Source: Persicitalea jodogahamensis (GTDB taxonomy: Bacteria > Bacteroidota > Bacteroidia > Cytophagales > Spirosomataceae). From it: a DNA stretch of 64,000 nt. Position numbers and translations under genes: made by a program. Numbering within the stretch: position 1 is the stretch's first letter; the number at the start of each line of letters is the position of its first letter. Positions 43,684 through 51,508 of this stretch are shown piece by piece. The DNA lies in the NCBI RefSeq assembly GCF_014651615.1, contig NZ_BMXF01000008.1:60057-124056 (forward strand). The letters are read 5' to 3'. The notes beneath the pieces are model-generated. The model was not told the origin of the DNA and did no database searches. It was given only the letters and a program-made list of their open reading frames with translations.

Positions 43684-44386
43684 TCGAACTTCGTTTGGGC
43701 TGGTGGTCAAAAATATTGAACTTCTGCTCCCAGGGTTCCGTACCCAGATGCAGGTAGTAGCCCGAAAGCTTCTCGATCTGCTGAATGATGGCCATTTTGG
43801 CCGTGTTGGCCCCCGGCTTCTCGTGATTTCCGAGGGCTTTGTAGGCGATGGCACCAATGAACAGATCGGCCAGTTCAAACAGCGGACTCTCGTGGGAGCG
43901 CAGGTGTTGGAAGGTCTCGAACGGCGAATTGCCCTGGTGGCGATTCTGAAAAACTTCCCGGATTTTCCGCAGTTTCTCCCGGCCTCTGGTATCCTTTACG
44001 TCCAGAAAAACCCGGTAGCAGCAATCCTGATCATGATTGGGCCGCAGCAGAAAATAGACCAGCTTATAATAGAAGTTGTCGTGTGAACCGCCGTTGAACT
44101 GGTCGTGATCCAGCTTGTCTTTGTATTTCACCAGAACGCACCGGAACCAAAGTGGGTTGGCGAAAAAATAAGCGATCAGATCTGCGTATAGGGCTTGCCG
44201 TGAAACGGAAACCTTCGACCATTTGAGTTCGACGGGCGTGTGGTGACGGAGTTTGATGGCTTCCAGGTCTTCCCGGATTCGGTCGTACTGCTCCTCTTCG
44301 ACTTTTACATAGCCGATCACCATGACCGTAGAATGGTCGTTTTCCAGGTGATGGCTTTCGTCGCAATAGATTTGGTAGCGCTTCAT
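43676..44386 (-). CDS. DUF3800-family protein (RNase H-like fold)
   Basis: A 236-residue protein beginning with YQIYCDESHHLENDHSTVMVIGYV, the DUF3800 hallmark (D-E-S near residue 9, then an acidic/His pair). Later come VFLDVKDTRGREKLRKI and the C-terminal LFELADLFIGAIAYKAL with a conserved Asp. These Asp/Glu residues fit an RNase H-like catalytic site. DUF3800 genes are common in mobile and defence islands. It overlaps the possible nuclease gene downstream, so the two probably form a pair. A truncated hsdR 5' fragment lies directly upstream. Confidence 0.82.
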   Translation of the reverse strand: MKRYQIYCDESHHLENDHSTVMVIGYVKVEEEQYDRIREDLEAIKLRHHTPVELKWSKVSVSRQALYADLIAYFFANPLWFRCVLVKYKDKLDHDQFNGGSHDNFYYKLVYFLLRPNHDQDCCYRVFLDVKDTRGREKLRKIREVFQNRHQGNSPFETFQHLRSHESPLFELADLFIGAIAYKALGNHEKPGANTAKMAIIQQIEKLSGYYLHLGTEPWEQKFNIFDHQPKRSSNG

Positions 44387-44450
44387 GTTCAGGTGCCGTT
44401 GACTTTTAAAATTTCCTTTCTTTTATACGCACCAGATGCGTGTTTCCAGA

Positions 44451-44566
44451 TCACAATTCATATATCGGCCTCCTGGCATCCTTAGGCGACAGGTGGGCGT
44501 AATCCATTGTCTGCAAAAGCAGCAGGGCGGGAACCTGATTGACGACGTCTTTGATGGGTTTGCAGG
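44451..44566 (-). pseudogene. Truncated second copy of the hsdR 5' end
   Basis: On the - strand this reads NQVPALLLLQTMDYAHLSP and soon reaches a stop, closely matching residues 12-30 of the intact HsdR (SQVPALLLLQAMGYTYLSP). At DNA level 44486-44549 aligns with 42841-42904 at roughly 80% identity. It begins immediately after the SLOG-gene stop. It shows that an hsdR start once followed at this point and that the downstream cassette was inserted or recombined here. Confidence 0.75.
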
Positions 44567-45529
44567 CTACCTGGCTACCGCATTAAGCCCTTTCATGATT
44601 AGATAAACAACCTCGGGGAGTTGTTGGGTATGAAAAAGTTGCTGGTTTTCCTCGATTGATAAGCCATTATTATCAGACAACCAGTCAACTGTTTTGCTAC
44701 TAAAAAAGGCGTTCAAACCATCATAATTCACAGGATCGTCAGGAGATAACTCGTTATGATAATCAAAAAAGGAGTTCCGGATTTCAGTTGTGTAGAAAGG
44801 AGAATTACTATCAATTACAGGTTTGGCATCGAAAGCTTCAATTAGTTTTAAAGTAGCCCCTCCGAAGCCTCCAACCAAATATATTGGTTTGTTCGACCGA
44901 TAAGCATAATATGCCTCCTCGACGATACCAGGATATTTTCCCTTAAATCCGTAATTCCTGCCTCCGACAAATACACGGGCATTTGTATCCTGATCCATCC
45001 TGGCACGCATGAACGACAAACTTCTGGACCAAACATACATACCCTCTATCGTATCGGGTTCGATATATTTAGCAGGATCCACACTTAGTTCGGATGCGGG
45101 TGGTACTTTAACAACCTGAACTCTACTTTCTTTTAAATCCGCTAAATCGCTGCTCGTCAATTTAATATGAATCGGGTAGCTGAAATAATTTTTGAAAGGA
45201 AACCGATTTCGATCAGCCCTGTCCCTATACTGGAACGACAGATCAGAAAACAGTTGAGTATAACCACCCTTTCTCAAATCTCCGCCATAAACGAGTGTAG
45301 CCCTCTGAACAAGCAAATGCCGAGCTATCTCAATCATGTAATCCTTTTGATGGGTTTCAGATAGACCTCTTTGCTCGGCATCCTCTGATTCTGAGATTGA
45401 GATACCTACCGATAAATTACCTAAGAGCCTTAGGCTTCCCACCTCATCCTGTCCAGCAGACTCACTATTAGCAACTTCCGCTAAATTGTCCGAAATACCG
45501 ATAATGTCTATTGTTCCGCTCATATTCAT
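44567..45529 (-). CDS. SLOG-superfamily protein of the TIR cassette
   Basis: A 320-residue protein with Rossmann-like SLOG (LOG/Smf/DprA) features: LSVGISISESED (about 39-50), a helix IEIARHLLVQRATLVYGGDLRKGGYTQLF (about 67-95) with the glycine-rich nucleotide loop, and KPIYLVGGFGGATLKLIEA (214-232). A helical C-terminus follows. It resembles TIR- or PNP-associated SLOG families that bind NAD-derived nucleotides. Unlike ThsA it has no SIR2 or transmembrane domain. Its ATG overlaps the stop of the two-domain TIR gene (ATGA), so it should be co-translated. It may sense the product of the TIR enzymes or process it. Confidence 0.7.
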   Translation of the reverse strand: MNMSGTIDIIGISDNLAEVANSESAGQDEVGSLRLLGNLSVGISISESEDAEQRGLSETHQKDYMIEIARHLLVQRATLVYGGDLRKGGYTQLFSDLSFQYRDRADRNRFPFKNYFSYPIHIKLTSSDLADLKESRVQVVKVPPASELSVDPAKYIEPDTIEGMYVWSRSLSFMRARMDQDTNARVFVGGRNYGFKGKYPGIVEEAYYAYRSNKPIYLVGGFGGATLKLIEAFDAKPVIDSNSPFYTTEIRNSFFDYHNELSPDDPVNYDGLNAFFSSKTVDWLSDNNGLSIEENQQLFHTQQLPEVVYLIMKGLNAVAR

Positions 45530-46734
45530 GAAAATTGGAAGGTGTAGGTTGGCGTTGTAAAATGAATATTGTCATCTACCTCGTTCAAAACACGGAGTTC
45601 TTCAATTCCTAGTGGAGGATCTGGATAAATCACCATGATGTCTTTTTTTGAACCCTGTGCTATCAGATTAGCTGATTTTTTCAGAATCAGTAAATAATTG
45701 AATAGCTCAGGTGGGGATGTCAATTCTATACACTCATGCCTAGTGTCTAAGCCATATAGCCTGATGTGCTTCTTCAAGTATTCTTCGTTGAAGCGATTGT
45801 TCAGAACTTGGTATAGTGTCAGTTCAATGATGTCCGCGAAATTATCATCCCACTTTATCGTTGGTACGTTGCCCATATATGGGAAGCTTCGCTTTTCCCC
45901 TTTGGATATATCATACACTACCACAATGGGGGATTTTATGCGTTTCGCGTGGATTACTTCAATCCTGCACCACTCTCTATCGGAGTATTCATCAGTATGA
46001 AATACAAGCAGTGCTGTACGGCCGTCGATAACGCGGCTAATTTCATCCTCGAAGTTGTATCCATCGGCAATATCATTCGCATCGAAGAAAGTTTTAAGCT
46101 TCGTTTCAGAAAGAATGTAGTTGCGAAACTGAGATGCAACTTTCAGACCGTCCTTCTTCGCATGACTAATGAAAAGTTTTACGGGAGGCTCTGGATTAGC
46201 ATTGCTATCGCTTTTATCAGATTCAGCCACAGACTCTTGGTTCATCATTTGCCTGGACAGATCGTGTAACAAACGAGACGTTAACTCCTTCTGCTGGCGA
46301 CTGTTCTTTTCCATCTTGTCATCGCCGACTATCTTTTCAAGGGAGATAAACTGATATTCACTAAGCTTGTCCTCGCAAAAATGAAAGGCGTGCCTGTCTA
46401 GTGATATGGGATATATCCTATCACAATCAGAGGCCGAGATGTTATCAATCAGTTTACCTACATATTCCTCCCACGCCTGATCGTTGAACATATGCTCATC
46501 GATCAAAAGTACGAAAGCATTACGATCAGCATCTTCAAGCTTGACCGGGATAGGCGTAGCGCTACTCTCAGCGCTGGCACTGCGAAAAAAGGTGGGAATG
46601 CCTATCTGCCTGCTCAATGGCTGTTCTGAATTGCGGCAGAAATTCTTATAAATGTTATCGGCAAATACTTTACCAGCCTGAAAGGCGGGATGCCAAAGGA
46701 CGTAGAGATTCAGGGGCGATTTATAATTATTCAT
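45526..46734 (-). CDS. Two-domain protein with C-terminal TIR domain
   Basis: 402 residues from the ATG at 46734, which overlaps the previous stop (TAATG); a GTG nine bases earlier is possible. The N-terminal ~140 residues (LNLYVLWHPAFQAGKVFAD ... RNAFVLLIDEHMF) have a TIR-like or Rossmann outline. Residues ~185-330 are a TIR domain: KLFISHAKKDG, a DFFD-type strand (KTFFDANDIADG) and SDREWCRIEVIHAKR, whose Glu (about 259) is in the NADase position. The last ~100 residues are unassigned. It is likely an NAD+-cleaving or signal-making component of an antiphage system. Confidence 0.78.
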   Translation of the reverse strand: MNNYKSPLNLYVLWHPAFQAGKVFADNIYKNFCRNSEQPLSRQIGIPTFFRSASAESSATPIPVKLEDADRNAFVLLIDEHMFNDQAWEEYVGKLIDNISASDCDRIYPISLDRHAFHFCEDKLSEYQFISLEKIVGDDKMEKNSRQQKELTSRLLHDLSRQMMNQESVAESDKSDSNANPEPPVKLFISHAKKDGLKVASQFRNYILSETKLKTFFDANDIADGYNFEDEISRVIDGRTALLVFHTDEYSDREWCRIEVIHAKRIKSPIVVVYDISKGEKRSFPYMGNVPTIKWDDNFADIIELTLYQVLNNRFNEEYLKKHIRLYGLDTRHECIELTSPPELFNYLLILKKSANLIAQGSKKDIMVIYPDPPLGIEELRVLNEVDDNIHFTTPTYTFQFS

Positions 46735-47273
46735 TAGCTGCACGTATTATTGGTCATTTGTAATAGAAATCGATTCACTATTTTGCCTTCATCACTTTCA
46801 CGCCTTCTTACTGTGTCTTCAACGATCCGCTGCATCGTGCTTCTATCATCTGTCCAGTCGATGAGTTTGGCATAATCAGAATCAACATTCAGAGCCAATC
46901 TTTCAGGAAGGTTTCCTGGACTATAAACTGATTTTCCAAAATCAGGATGCGTCGGGAGAAGTATCCCAATTAGACCCGCATATCGGTTTCCAACTCGATA
47001 ATCCAGCGCACCTGATATTTCCCAGTCAACGTGTTTTCGGCATTTGGTTTTTTCACCTACAAGAACGACAAGAACCGTCGTATCACTCAAATAGCCTTTG
47101 TGGATGAGTTGTCTAACATAATCTGCGCCATTTTCTGAGTTAATTTCACCATCACCAACGGATTTGTTTATAAACAAATCCCCAAAATTATGGTCGAATA
47201 AATTTCGATAGTATTGATCGTCCTTATGATAGTAGCTGACGAACAATTTTCTTTTGCTGATATATGGATACAT
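46734..47273 (-). CDS. ThsB-like TIR-fold protein (MTH538/DUF1863 family), copy 2
   Basis: A 179-residue protein with KRKLFVSYYHKDDQYYRNLFD at the N-terminus and VLVVLVGEKTKCRKHVDWEISGALD (Glu about 85), the pattern of the MTH538 TIR-like family that includes Thoeris ThsB. The central segment GLIGILLPTHPDF is also family-typical. ThsB proteins detect phage and make cyclic ADP-ribose-type signals. It differs clearly from the copy at 47880, so two sensors with distinct triggers may feed one pathway. It ends with a one-base overlap with the next TIR gene. Confidence 0.8.
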   Translation of the reverse strand: MYPYISKRKLFVSYYHKDDQYYRNLFDHNFGDLFINKSVGDGEINSENGADYVRQLIHKGYLSDTTVLVVLVGEKTKCRKHVDWEISGALDYRVGNRYAGLIGILLPTHPDFGKSVYSPGNLPERLALNVDSDYAKLIDWTDDRSTMQRIVEDTVRRRESDEGKIVNRFLLQMTNNTCS

Positions 47274-47307
47274 AAAAATTAATTTTATTAAAATTTAACT
47301 GACAAAT

Positions 47308-47868
47308 TTATATCTCTCTCGCGTGCGCCAAGTATTGAGAGAGTGGATTATTATAATTATTATACGATTTGATTCTTCCTTCTAAAATCAGATCCTCTTT
47401 TCGTTTTCCTACAAGAAGTGAAATTAACTCATTTAAATCCCAAATATCCGGTATGATAGCAGGAGCCGCTCTTACATATTCAGGTATTTTATCTTTTGGA
47501 ATATCCTTGCCAAGTAGAATGCCTAATGCAGTTTTATCATACCCGTATCCAACTTCAAACGGCACCCATTTGGAATTTGCAGTATTTGCTGTGATGATAC
47601 ATAGCATATGGCTGCTGTTTTCTATTCCTTTACATATAGATTCAGTCACTTTCTTAGGGTTATCATTTTGTCTGGCTAATCGCAAATCATGATCGTACTC
47701 GTCAAAATACACATCAATGCCTGCTGAAAGTAAATAGTCAGCTACGGCTTTGGCAATATTTCTATCCCCTTTTTGGTGAGAAATAAAAACACATTTTATT
47801 CCTAGACTCTTTCTTTGAATGCTCTCCTGAATAGTAAAACTACTCGAAGCTCTATTTTGTCCAGCCAT
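47308..47868 (-). CDS. Single-domain TIR protein
   Basis: A 186-residue protein, nearly all TIR domain: IKCVFISHQKGDRNIAKAVADYL (24-46), GIDVYFDEYDHDLR, SICKGIENSSHMLCIITANTANSKWVPFEVGYGYDK with Glu 105 in the W-x3-E catalytic position. A short helical C-terminus follows. The Glu and the loop composition are those of bacterial TIR NADases. Gaps of 11 bp upstream and 34 bp downstream place it inside the same operon as the two ThsB-like genes. Confidence 0.82.
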   Translation of the reverse strand: MAGQNRASSSFTIQESIQRKSLGIKCVFISHQKGDRNIAKAVADYLLSAGIDVYFDEYDHDLRLARQNDNPKKVTESICKGIENSSHMLCIITANTANSKWVPFEVGYGYDKTALGILLGKDIPKDKIPEYVRAAPAIIPDIWDLNELISLLVGKRKEDLILEGRIKSYNNYNNPLSQYLAHAREI

Positions 47869-47879
47869 TGTATGTTATG

Positions 47880-48404
47880 TTAAAATCTAAAACCAAGAAA
47901 CCGTGAGTAATTATCATCCATTCGCATTCTGCCATTTCTGATGAGATGCCTTTTCGTTGAACGATTCAGGGCTGCAAGCTCTACCTTCTTCTCCAAATCG
48001 CGCTCAACGTTTCTCCATTTCATAGTTACTGCATATCCAGACTCAATATTGTCCTTCAACCTATCAGGAACGCACAGCGAATCTTCTGGAAGATAGATTC
48101 CTAACAGGCCGCTGGGTTTGAAGGAACGCGACCAGTCATATGGATGGTCATAACCTCGAAGAGACGCCCAAATTTCGCGATCTATCCACATTCTATCACC
48201 CGTTCTTTCGCCTATTAGTATTACTGTTACTGAACTCCTTCTAAGTTTGTCTCTAATTTTTTTGTAAATAGTGTCATCTGTAAAATGACTGATGTCATTT
48301 TTTAGCGAGTAATCAATTAAATATTTTCCTACGCACAGACCTCTTAACTCGTCCACATAATGTCCATCATTATCATGATGATAGCTTAAAAAACAGTTCT
48401 TCAT
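47880..48404 (-). CDS. ThsB-like TIR-fold protein (MTH538/DUF1863 family), copy 1
   Basis: A 174-residue protein with NCFLSYHHDNDGHYVDELRG, SVTVILIGERTGDRMWIDREIWASL (Glu about 77) and GLLGIYLPEDS, the MTH538/ThsB pattern. It is the first gene of the TIR cassette and starts 27 bases after hsdS, so hsdS transcription should read into it. The DNA is visibly AT-richer than the surrounding hsd genes. Confidence 0.8.
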   Translation of the reverse strand: MKNCFLSYHHDNDGHYVDELRGLCVGKYLIDYSLKNDISHFTDDTIYKKIRDKLRRSSVTVILIGERTGDRMWIDREIWASLRGYDHPYDWSRSFKPSGLLGIYLPEDSLCVPDRLKDNIESGYAVTMKWRNVERDLEKKVELAALNRSTKRHLIRNGRMRMDDNYSRFLGFRF

Positions 48405-48431
48405 TTTTGTGTTTTTATTTCGTGTTTGATC

Positions 48432-49661
48432 CTATATTGACACCCGCTTCTTCCCCGTCAATAACTCTTGCATCAGCCCGCGCTTCTGTTCCTGCAAGGC
48501 CTCAATTTCCTCCGTCGCCAGCCGGATTTCCTCGTCGGCGGCATTCAGAATTTCAGCGATAGCGCGTTGCTCTGCCAGATGGGGAATACTGACTTGAATG
48601 CGCCGTAAGCTATCATACTTACAATTTAGTGTGTCACTGACAAGACCTTGGGAGAATCTCCAAAATGTGTGAATCATTGGTGTGAATTTGAATAGGTAGG
48701 ACATGAAGCCCACGTCAACCGATTTTCCAGGCACCAAGACGGTGTAAGCTGGGCTGATTAAACCTTCGTAACGCGAAACACCAGATACGCCCTGCCACAT
48801 TCTCATAGTGTTGTACCCAATATCATTCGGACAAATCCGTAAGTATTTACTTTTGTCACTATTGGATGTGTCTTTCTTTTCCAGCGTATCACGCATTACT
48901 ACCCCATTTGAGCTTGTTATAGCCAATAGCGGCAAATGATCAAAGCCCTTGTCTTTTCTCTCTCTGAATATCTCCCCCAGCTTCACCTCTCGCCAGGCAT
49001 CCTTAAAGCCAGGTAAACGAGTTTGCCCGGTAAGTACTTGCTGCATCAAAGCCTTTTTGCGGAGTTGCTTATTTTCCAGCAATTGGCGGGCGGTCTGAAT
49101 GGCTTCATCCCAAGCTGTGAGGATAGTGGCAATTTTGCGTTGTTCGGGTAGGGGAGGAAGATTTACTGGAAAGTCACGAACATCTTTACTTGTTATATTC
49201 GGATCCTTTCTGCTGCTTCCAGCAAAGTTTCTCCATGCTTCCACGTTTCCATTTAACCATGCCAATAGGTATCTAGGGTCTGTAATTTCAGAATTACATT
49301 CAATAGCGGAAAGCGCTTGATTAGTTGTGGCTGCCGTTCCCAGCAATCCGGTTCTTCCTATCTGATTGAACCCTCCGTACATTGCTACAAGCAATGTATC
49401 TGGCGGGTGTATTCTCAACGATGTTTCCTTTAATGCTCGCTCTGTAATACACTCTTCCGATGTGAGAATTATTGAATTGTTAAGGTCGGTAGTTTTGACC
49501 CAGGGAATTGCTCCACCCTGGAAATACTCTCTGTGTTTTTCTCTCAAAGGAGTCGTCCCAGATGATACCTTTCCCAACTTGCCTAGTTTTTGTATAGTCC
49601 ATCCCTCTGGTAAACCCTGATCATTCCGCTTTGGGGAAATCGTTAACTGTTCTTTCTTCAT
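48432..49661 (-). CDS. hsdS: Type I restriction-modification specificity subunit (HsdS)
   Basis: A 409-residue protein with the two-TRD layout. TRD1 begins LPEGWTIQKLGKLGKVSSGTTP and is followed by the first conserved helix (LPPLPEQRKIATILTAWDEAIQTARQLLENK). TRD2 begins WREVKLGEIFRERKD and ends with the second helix (IPHLAEQRAIAEILNAADEEIRLATEEIEALQEQK). It sets the DNA sequence read by the HsdM2S methylase and HsdR. The two TRDs are AT-richer than the helices, as is usual for shuffled specificity domains. It is separated from hsdM by 275 bp with a direct repeat. Confidence 0.92.
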   Translation of the reverse strand: MKKEQLTISPKRNDQGLPEGWTIQKLGKLGKVSSGTTPLREKHREYFQGGAIPWVKTTDLNNSIILTSEECITERALKETSLRIHPPDTLLVAMYGGFNQIGRTGLLGTAATTNQALSAIECNSEITDPRYLLAWLNGNVEAWRNFAGSSRKDPNITSKDVRDFPVNLPPLPEQRKIATILTAWDEAIQTARQLLENKQLRKKALMQQVLTGQTRLPGFKDAWREVKLGEIFRERKDKGFDHLPLLAITSSNGVVMRDTLEKKDTSNSDKSKYLRICPNDIGYNTMRMWQGVSGVSRYEGLISPAYTVLVPGKSVDVGFMSYLFKFTPMIHTFWRFSQGLVSDTLNCKYDSLRRIQVSIPHLAEQRAIAEILNAADEEIRLATEEIEALQEQKRGLMQELLTGKKRVSI

Positions 49662-49831
49662 CGTTTGTCATCAGGTTTGAATTCGTCCACATCGCTCAGC
49701 AGCGGTTAGATGGCCCGTCGTGGCTGGTTGGCATCGGGCAAGTGGAGTTAGTATTTCGAGACCATTAGCTGTCTGTCCAATTTTGAACTTTCTCCAACCA
49801 ATAGGCGGTTTTTTTACAATTGCTCTCAGGT

Positions 49832-49936
49832 CAATCGGTCAGACAAAATAATCATCACCAAGTGCGCCATGTTAGCCAATTAGTTGTACGTGAGCTTATT
49901 ACGGTCTTAGGCTTTGTCCAATCGGTCAGACAAAAT
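49832..49936. repeat. 18-bp perfect direct repeat bounding an 87-bp spacer between hsdM and hsdS
   Basis: CAATCGGTCAGACAAAAT occurs at 49832-49849 and again at 49919-49936, ending exactly at the hsdM stop. The 275-bp gap (49662-49936) has no ORF. In a system where hsdM and hsdS normally touch, the repeat may be the scar of an excised or decayed element, or a recombination site for exchanging hsdS. Confidence 0.6.
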
Positions 49937-51508
49937 TCAAAAGCCTAATTCACTCAGGTACTGATTCATGCGTTTTTTGGCCTCGGCCAACTCCCCTTCC
50001 AGCCGCGCAATCTGCTGTTGGGTGGCCGCGATGTCGATTGGCTCCTCCTCCTCGAAGGTGTCCACGTAGCGGGGAATGTTGAGGTTGTAGTCGTTCTCGC
50101 GGATTTCTTCAAGCGTGGCGCGGTAGGCAAACTTGTCGGCCACCACGCCGGCGGTACCCTGAGGTTCGTCGCGGAAGGTGGCCACCAGCCTGACGATTTG
50201 GTCGATGTGCTTCTTCTTGAGCGTACTCTGGTTGCGACCGTCGTCGTAGGACTGGCTGGCGTCCACGAACAGCACATCGGTATTGGCGGCGGCGGTACGC
50301 GCGCGGTTGAACAGCAGGATAGCCGTGGGGATGCCCGTGCCGAAAAACAGGTTGGCCGGCAGGCCGATCACCGCCTCGAGCAGGTTCTCCTCGATCAGTT
50401 TCCGCCGGATCAGCCCTTCCGAACTTCCCCGGAAAAGCACCCCGTGCGGCACGATCACGCCCACCCGGCCACTACCCTCGTAGGTGGTCTCGATCATGTG
50501 GGAAATGAACGCCAAGTCACCTTTTGACTTGGGCGGTACGCCCCGGTGAAAGCGGGCGAAACGGTCTGTAGCGGCCACGTCGGCCCCCCACTTATCGAGC
50601 GAGAAAGGCGGGTTGGCCACCACAATGTCGAACTTCATCAGTCGGTCATTTTCCAGCAGTAATGGATTATTGAGCGTGTCGCCCCAGCGGATTACCGCGT
50701 CGTCAAAGCCGTGCAGGAACATATTCATGCGGGCCAGGGCAAAAGTGCTGCGGTTGATTTCCTGGCCGTAGAGAGCGAAATTCCGCGATCCCACTTGCTG
50801 CCCCACCTTAATTAGCAGCGAACCCGAGCCACAGGTGGGGTCGCTGATGCGACTGCCGGGTTGCGGATCCATGAGGCGCGCCAAGAGCAAAGAAACCGAC
50901 GAGGGTGTATAGAACTCCCCCGCCTTTTTGCCTGCATTGGAGGCGAAGCGGTCGATCAGAAACTCATACACGTCACCGATGACATCCTGACTTTCAAGGT
51001 GCGAGGGCGTAAGGTCGATGGTTTTGAAATCCTCGATCAGGTTTTTGACGCGGCGGTTGCGGTCGCGGGTCGGGCCGAGCTGCTTTTCTGAATTAAAGCT
51101 GATGTCGCCGAATACGCCGTCGAGTTTGAGGCGGTTGGCTTCTTCCAGATGATCGAGCGCCATGTCCACCATTTCCCCAATGTTGGAGGCATTGCGCTGC
51201 TCGTAGAGATAGTCGTAGCGGCATTCCTCCGGCAGCCGAAAACGCTCGAATTGTTCGAGCGCGCGCTGAGTGCGCGGAGAATTGTCGGGCGTCTCATCGT
51301 ATTTGTCGAGGTAGAAGTTTTCCCGGTCCTTCCACAGATCGGAAAGGTACTTCAAAAACAGAAAAGTGAGGATATAGTCCTTGTATTGCGTCGGGTCGAT
51401 GACGCCCCGAAAGGTATCACAGGCCCGCCACACGGCGGCATTGATGGCATCGGCCGAGATCAGGCGGTCTCCTTTGGCAGCAGCGGGGCTAGGGTCGTCG
51501 AAAAGCAT
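49937..51508 (-). CDS. hsdM: Type I restriction-modification N6-adenine methylase (HsdM)
   Basis: A 523-residue protein. It has an N-terminal helical domain (INAAVWRACDTFRGVIDPTQYKDYILTFLFLKYLSD), then the SAM-binding motif DPTCGSGSLL (223-232), the catalytic NPPF (299-302), and a C-terminal coiled-coil region (IAATQQQIARLEGELAEAKKRM) that contacts HsdS. Complete. Its first 49 bases overlap the small S-like gene upstream. Confidence 0.95.
   Translation of the reverse strand: MLFDDPSPAAAKGDRLISADAINAAVWRACDTFRGVIDPTQYKDYILTFLFLKYLSDLWKDRENFYLDKYDETPDNSPRTQRALEQFERFRLPEECRYDYLYEQRNASNIGEMVDMALDHLEEANRLKLDGVFGDISFNSEKQLGPTRDRNRRVKNLIEDFKTIDLTPSHLESQDVIGDVYEFLIDRFASNAGKKAGEFYTPSSVSLLLARLMDPQPGSRISDPTCGSGSLLIKVGQQVGSRNFALYGQEINRSTFALARMNMFLHGFDDAVIRWGDTLNNPLLLENDRLMKFDIVVANPPFSLDKWGADVAATDRFARFHRGVPPKSKGDLAFISHMIETTYEGSGRVGVIVPHGVLFRGSSEGLIRRKLIEENLLEAVIGLPANLFFGTGIPTAILLFNRARTAAANTDVLFVDASQSYDDGRNQSTLKKKHIDQIVRLVATFRDEPQGTAGVVADKFAYRATLEEIRENDYNLNIPRYVDTFEEEEPIDIAATQQQIARLEGELAEAKKRMNQYLSELGF

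Noticed and set aside
44567..47273. Canonical Thoeris (ThsA plus ThsB)
   Set aside because: No SIR2-SLOG or membrane-anchored ThsA is present. The SLOG-like protein stands alone, so only a Thoeris-like relation can be claimed.
49832..49936. Insertion sequence bounded by the 18-bp repeat
   Set aside because: The repeats are direct, only 87 bp lie between them, and no transposase remnant or terminal inverted repeats are visible.
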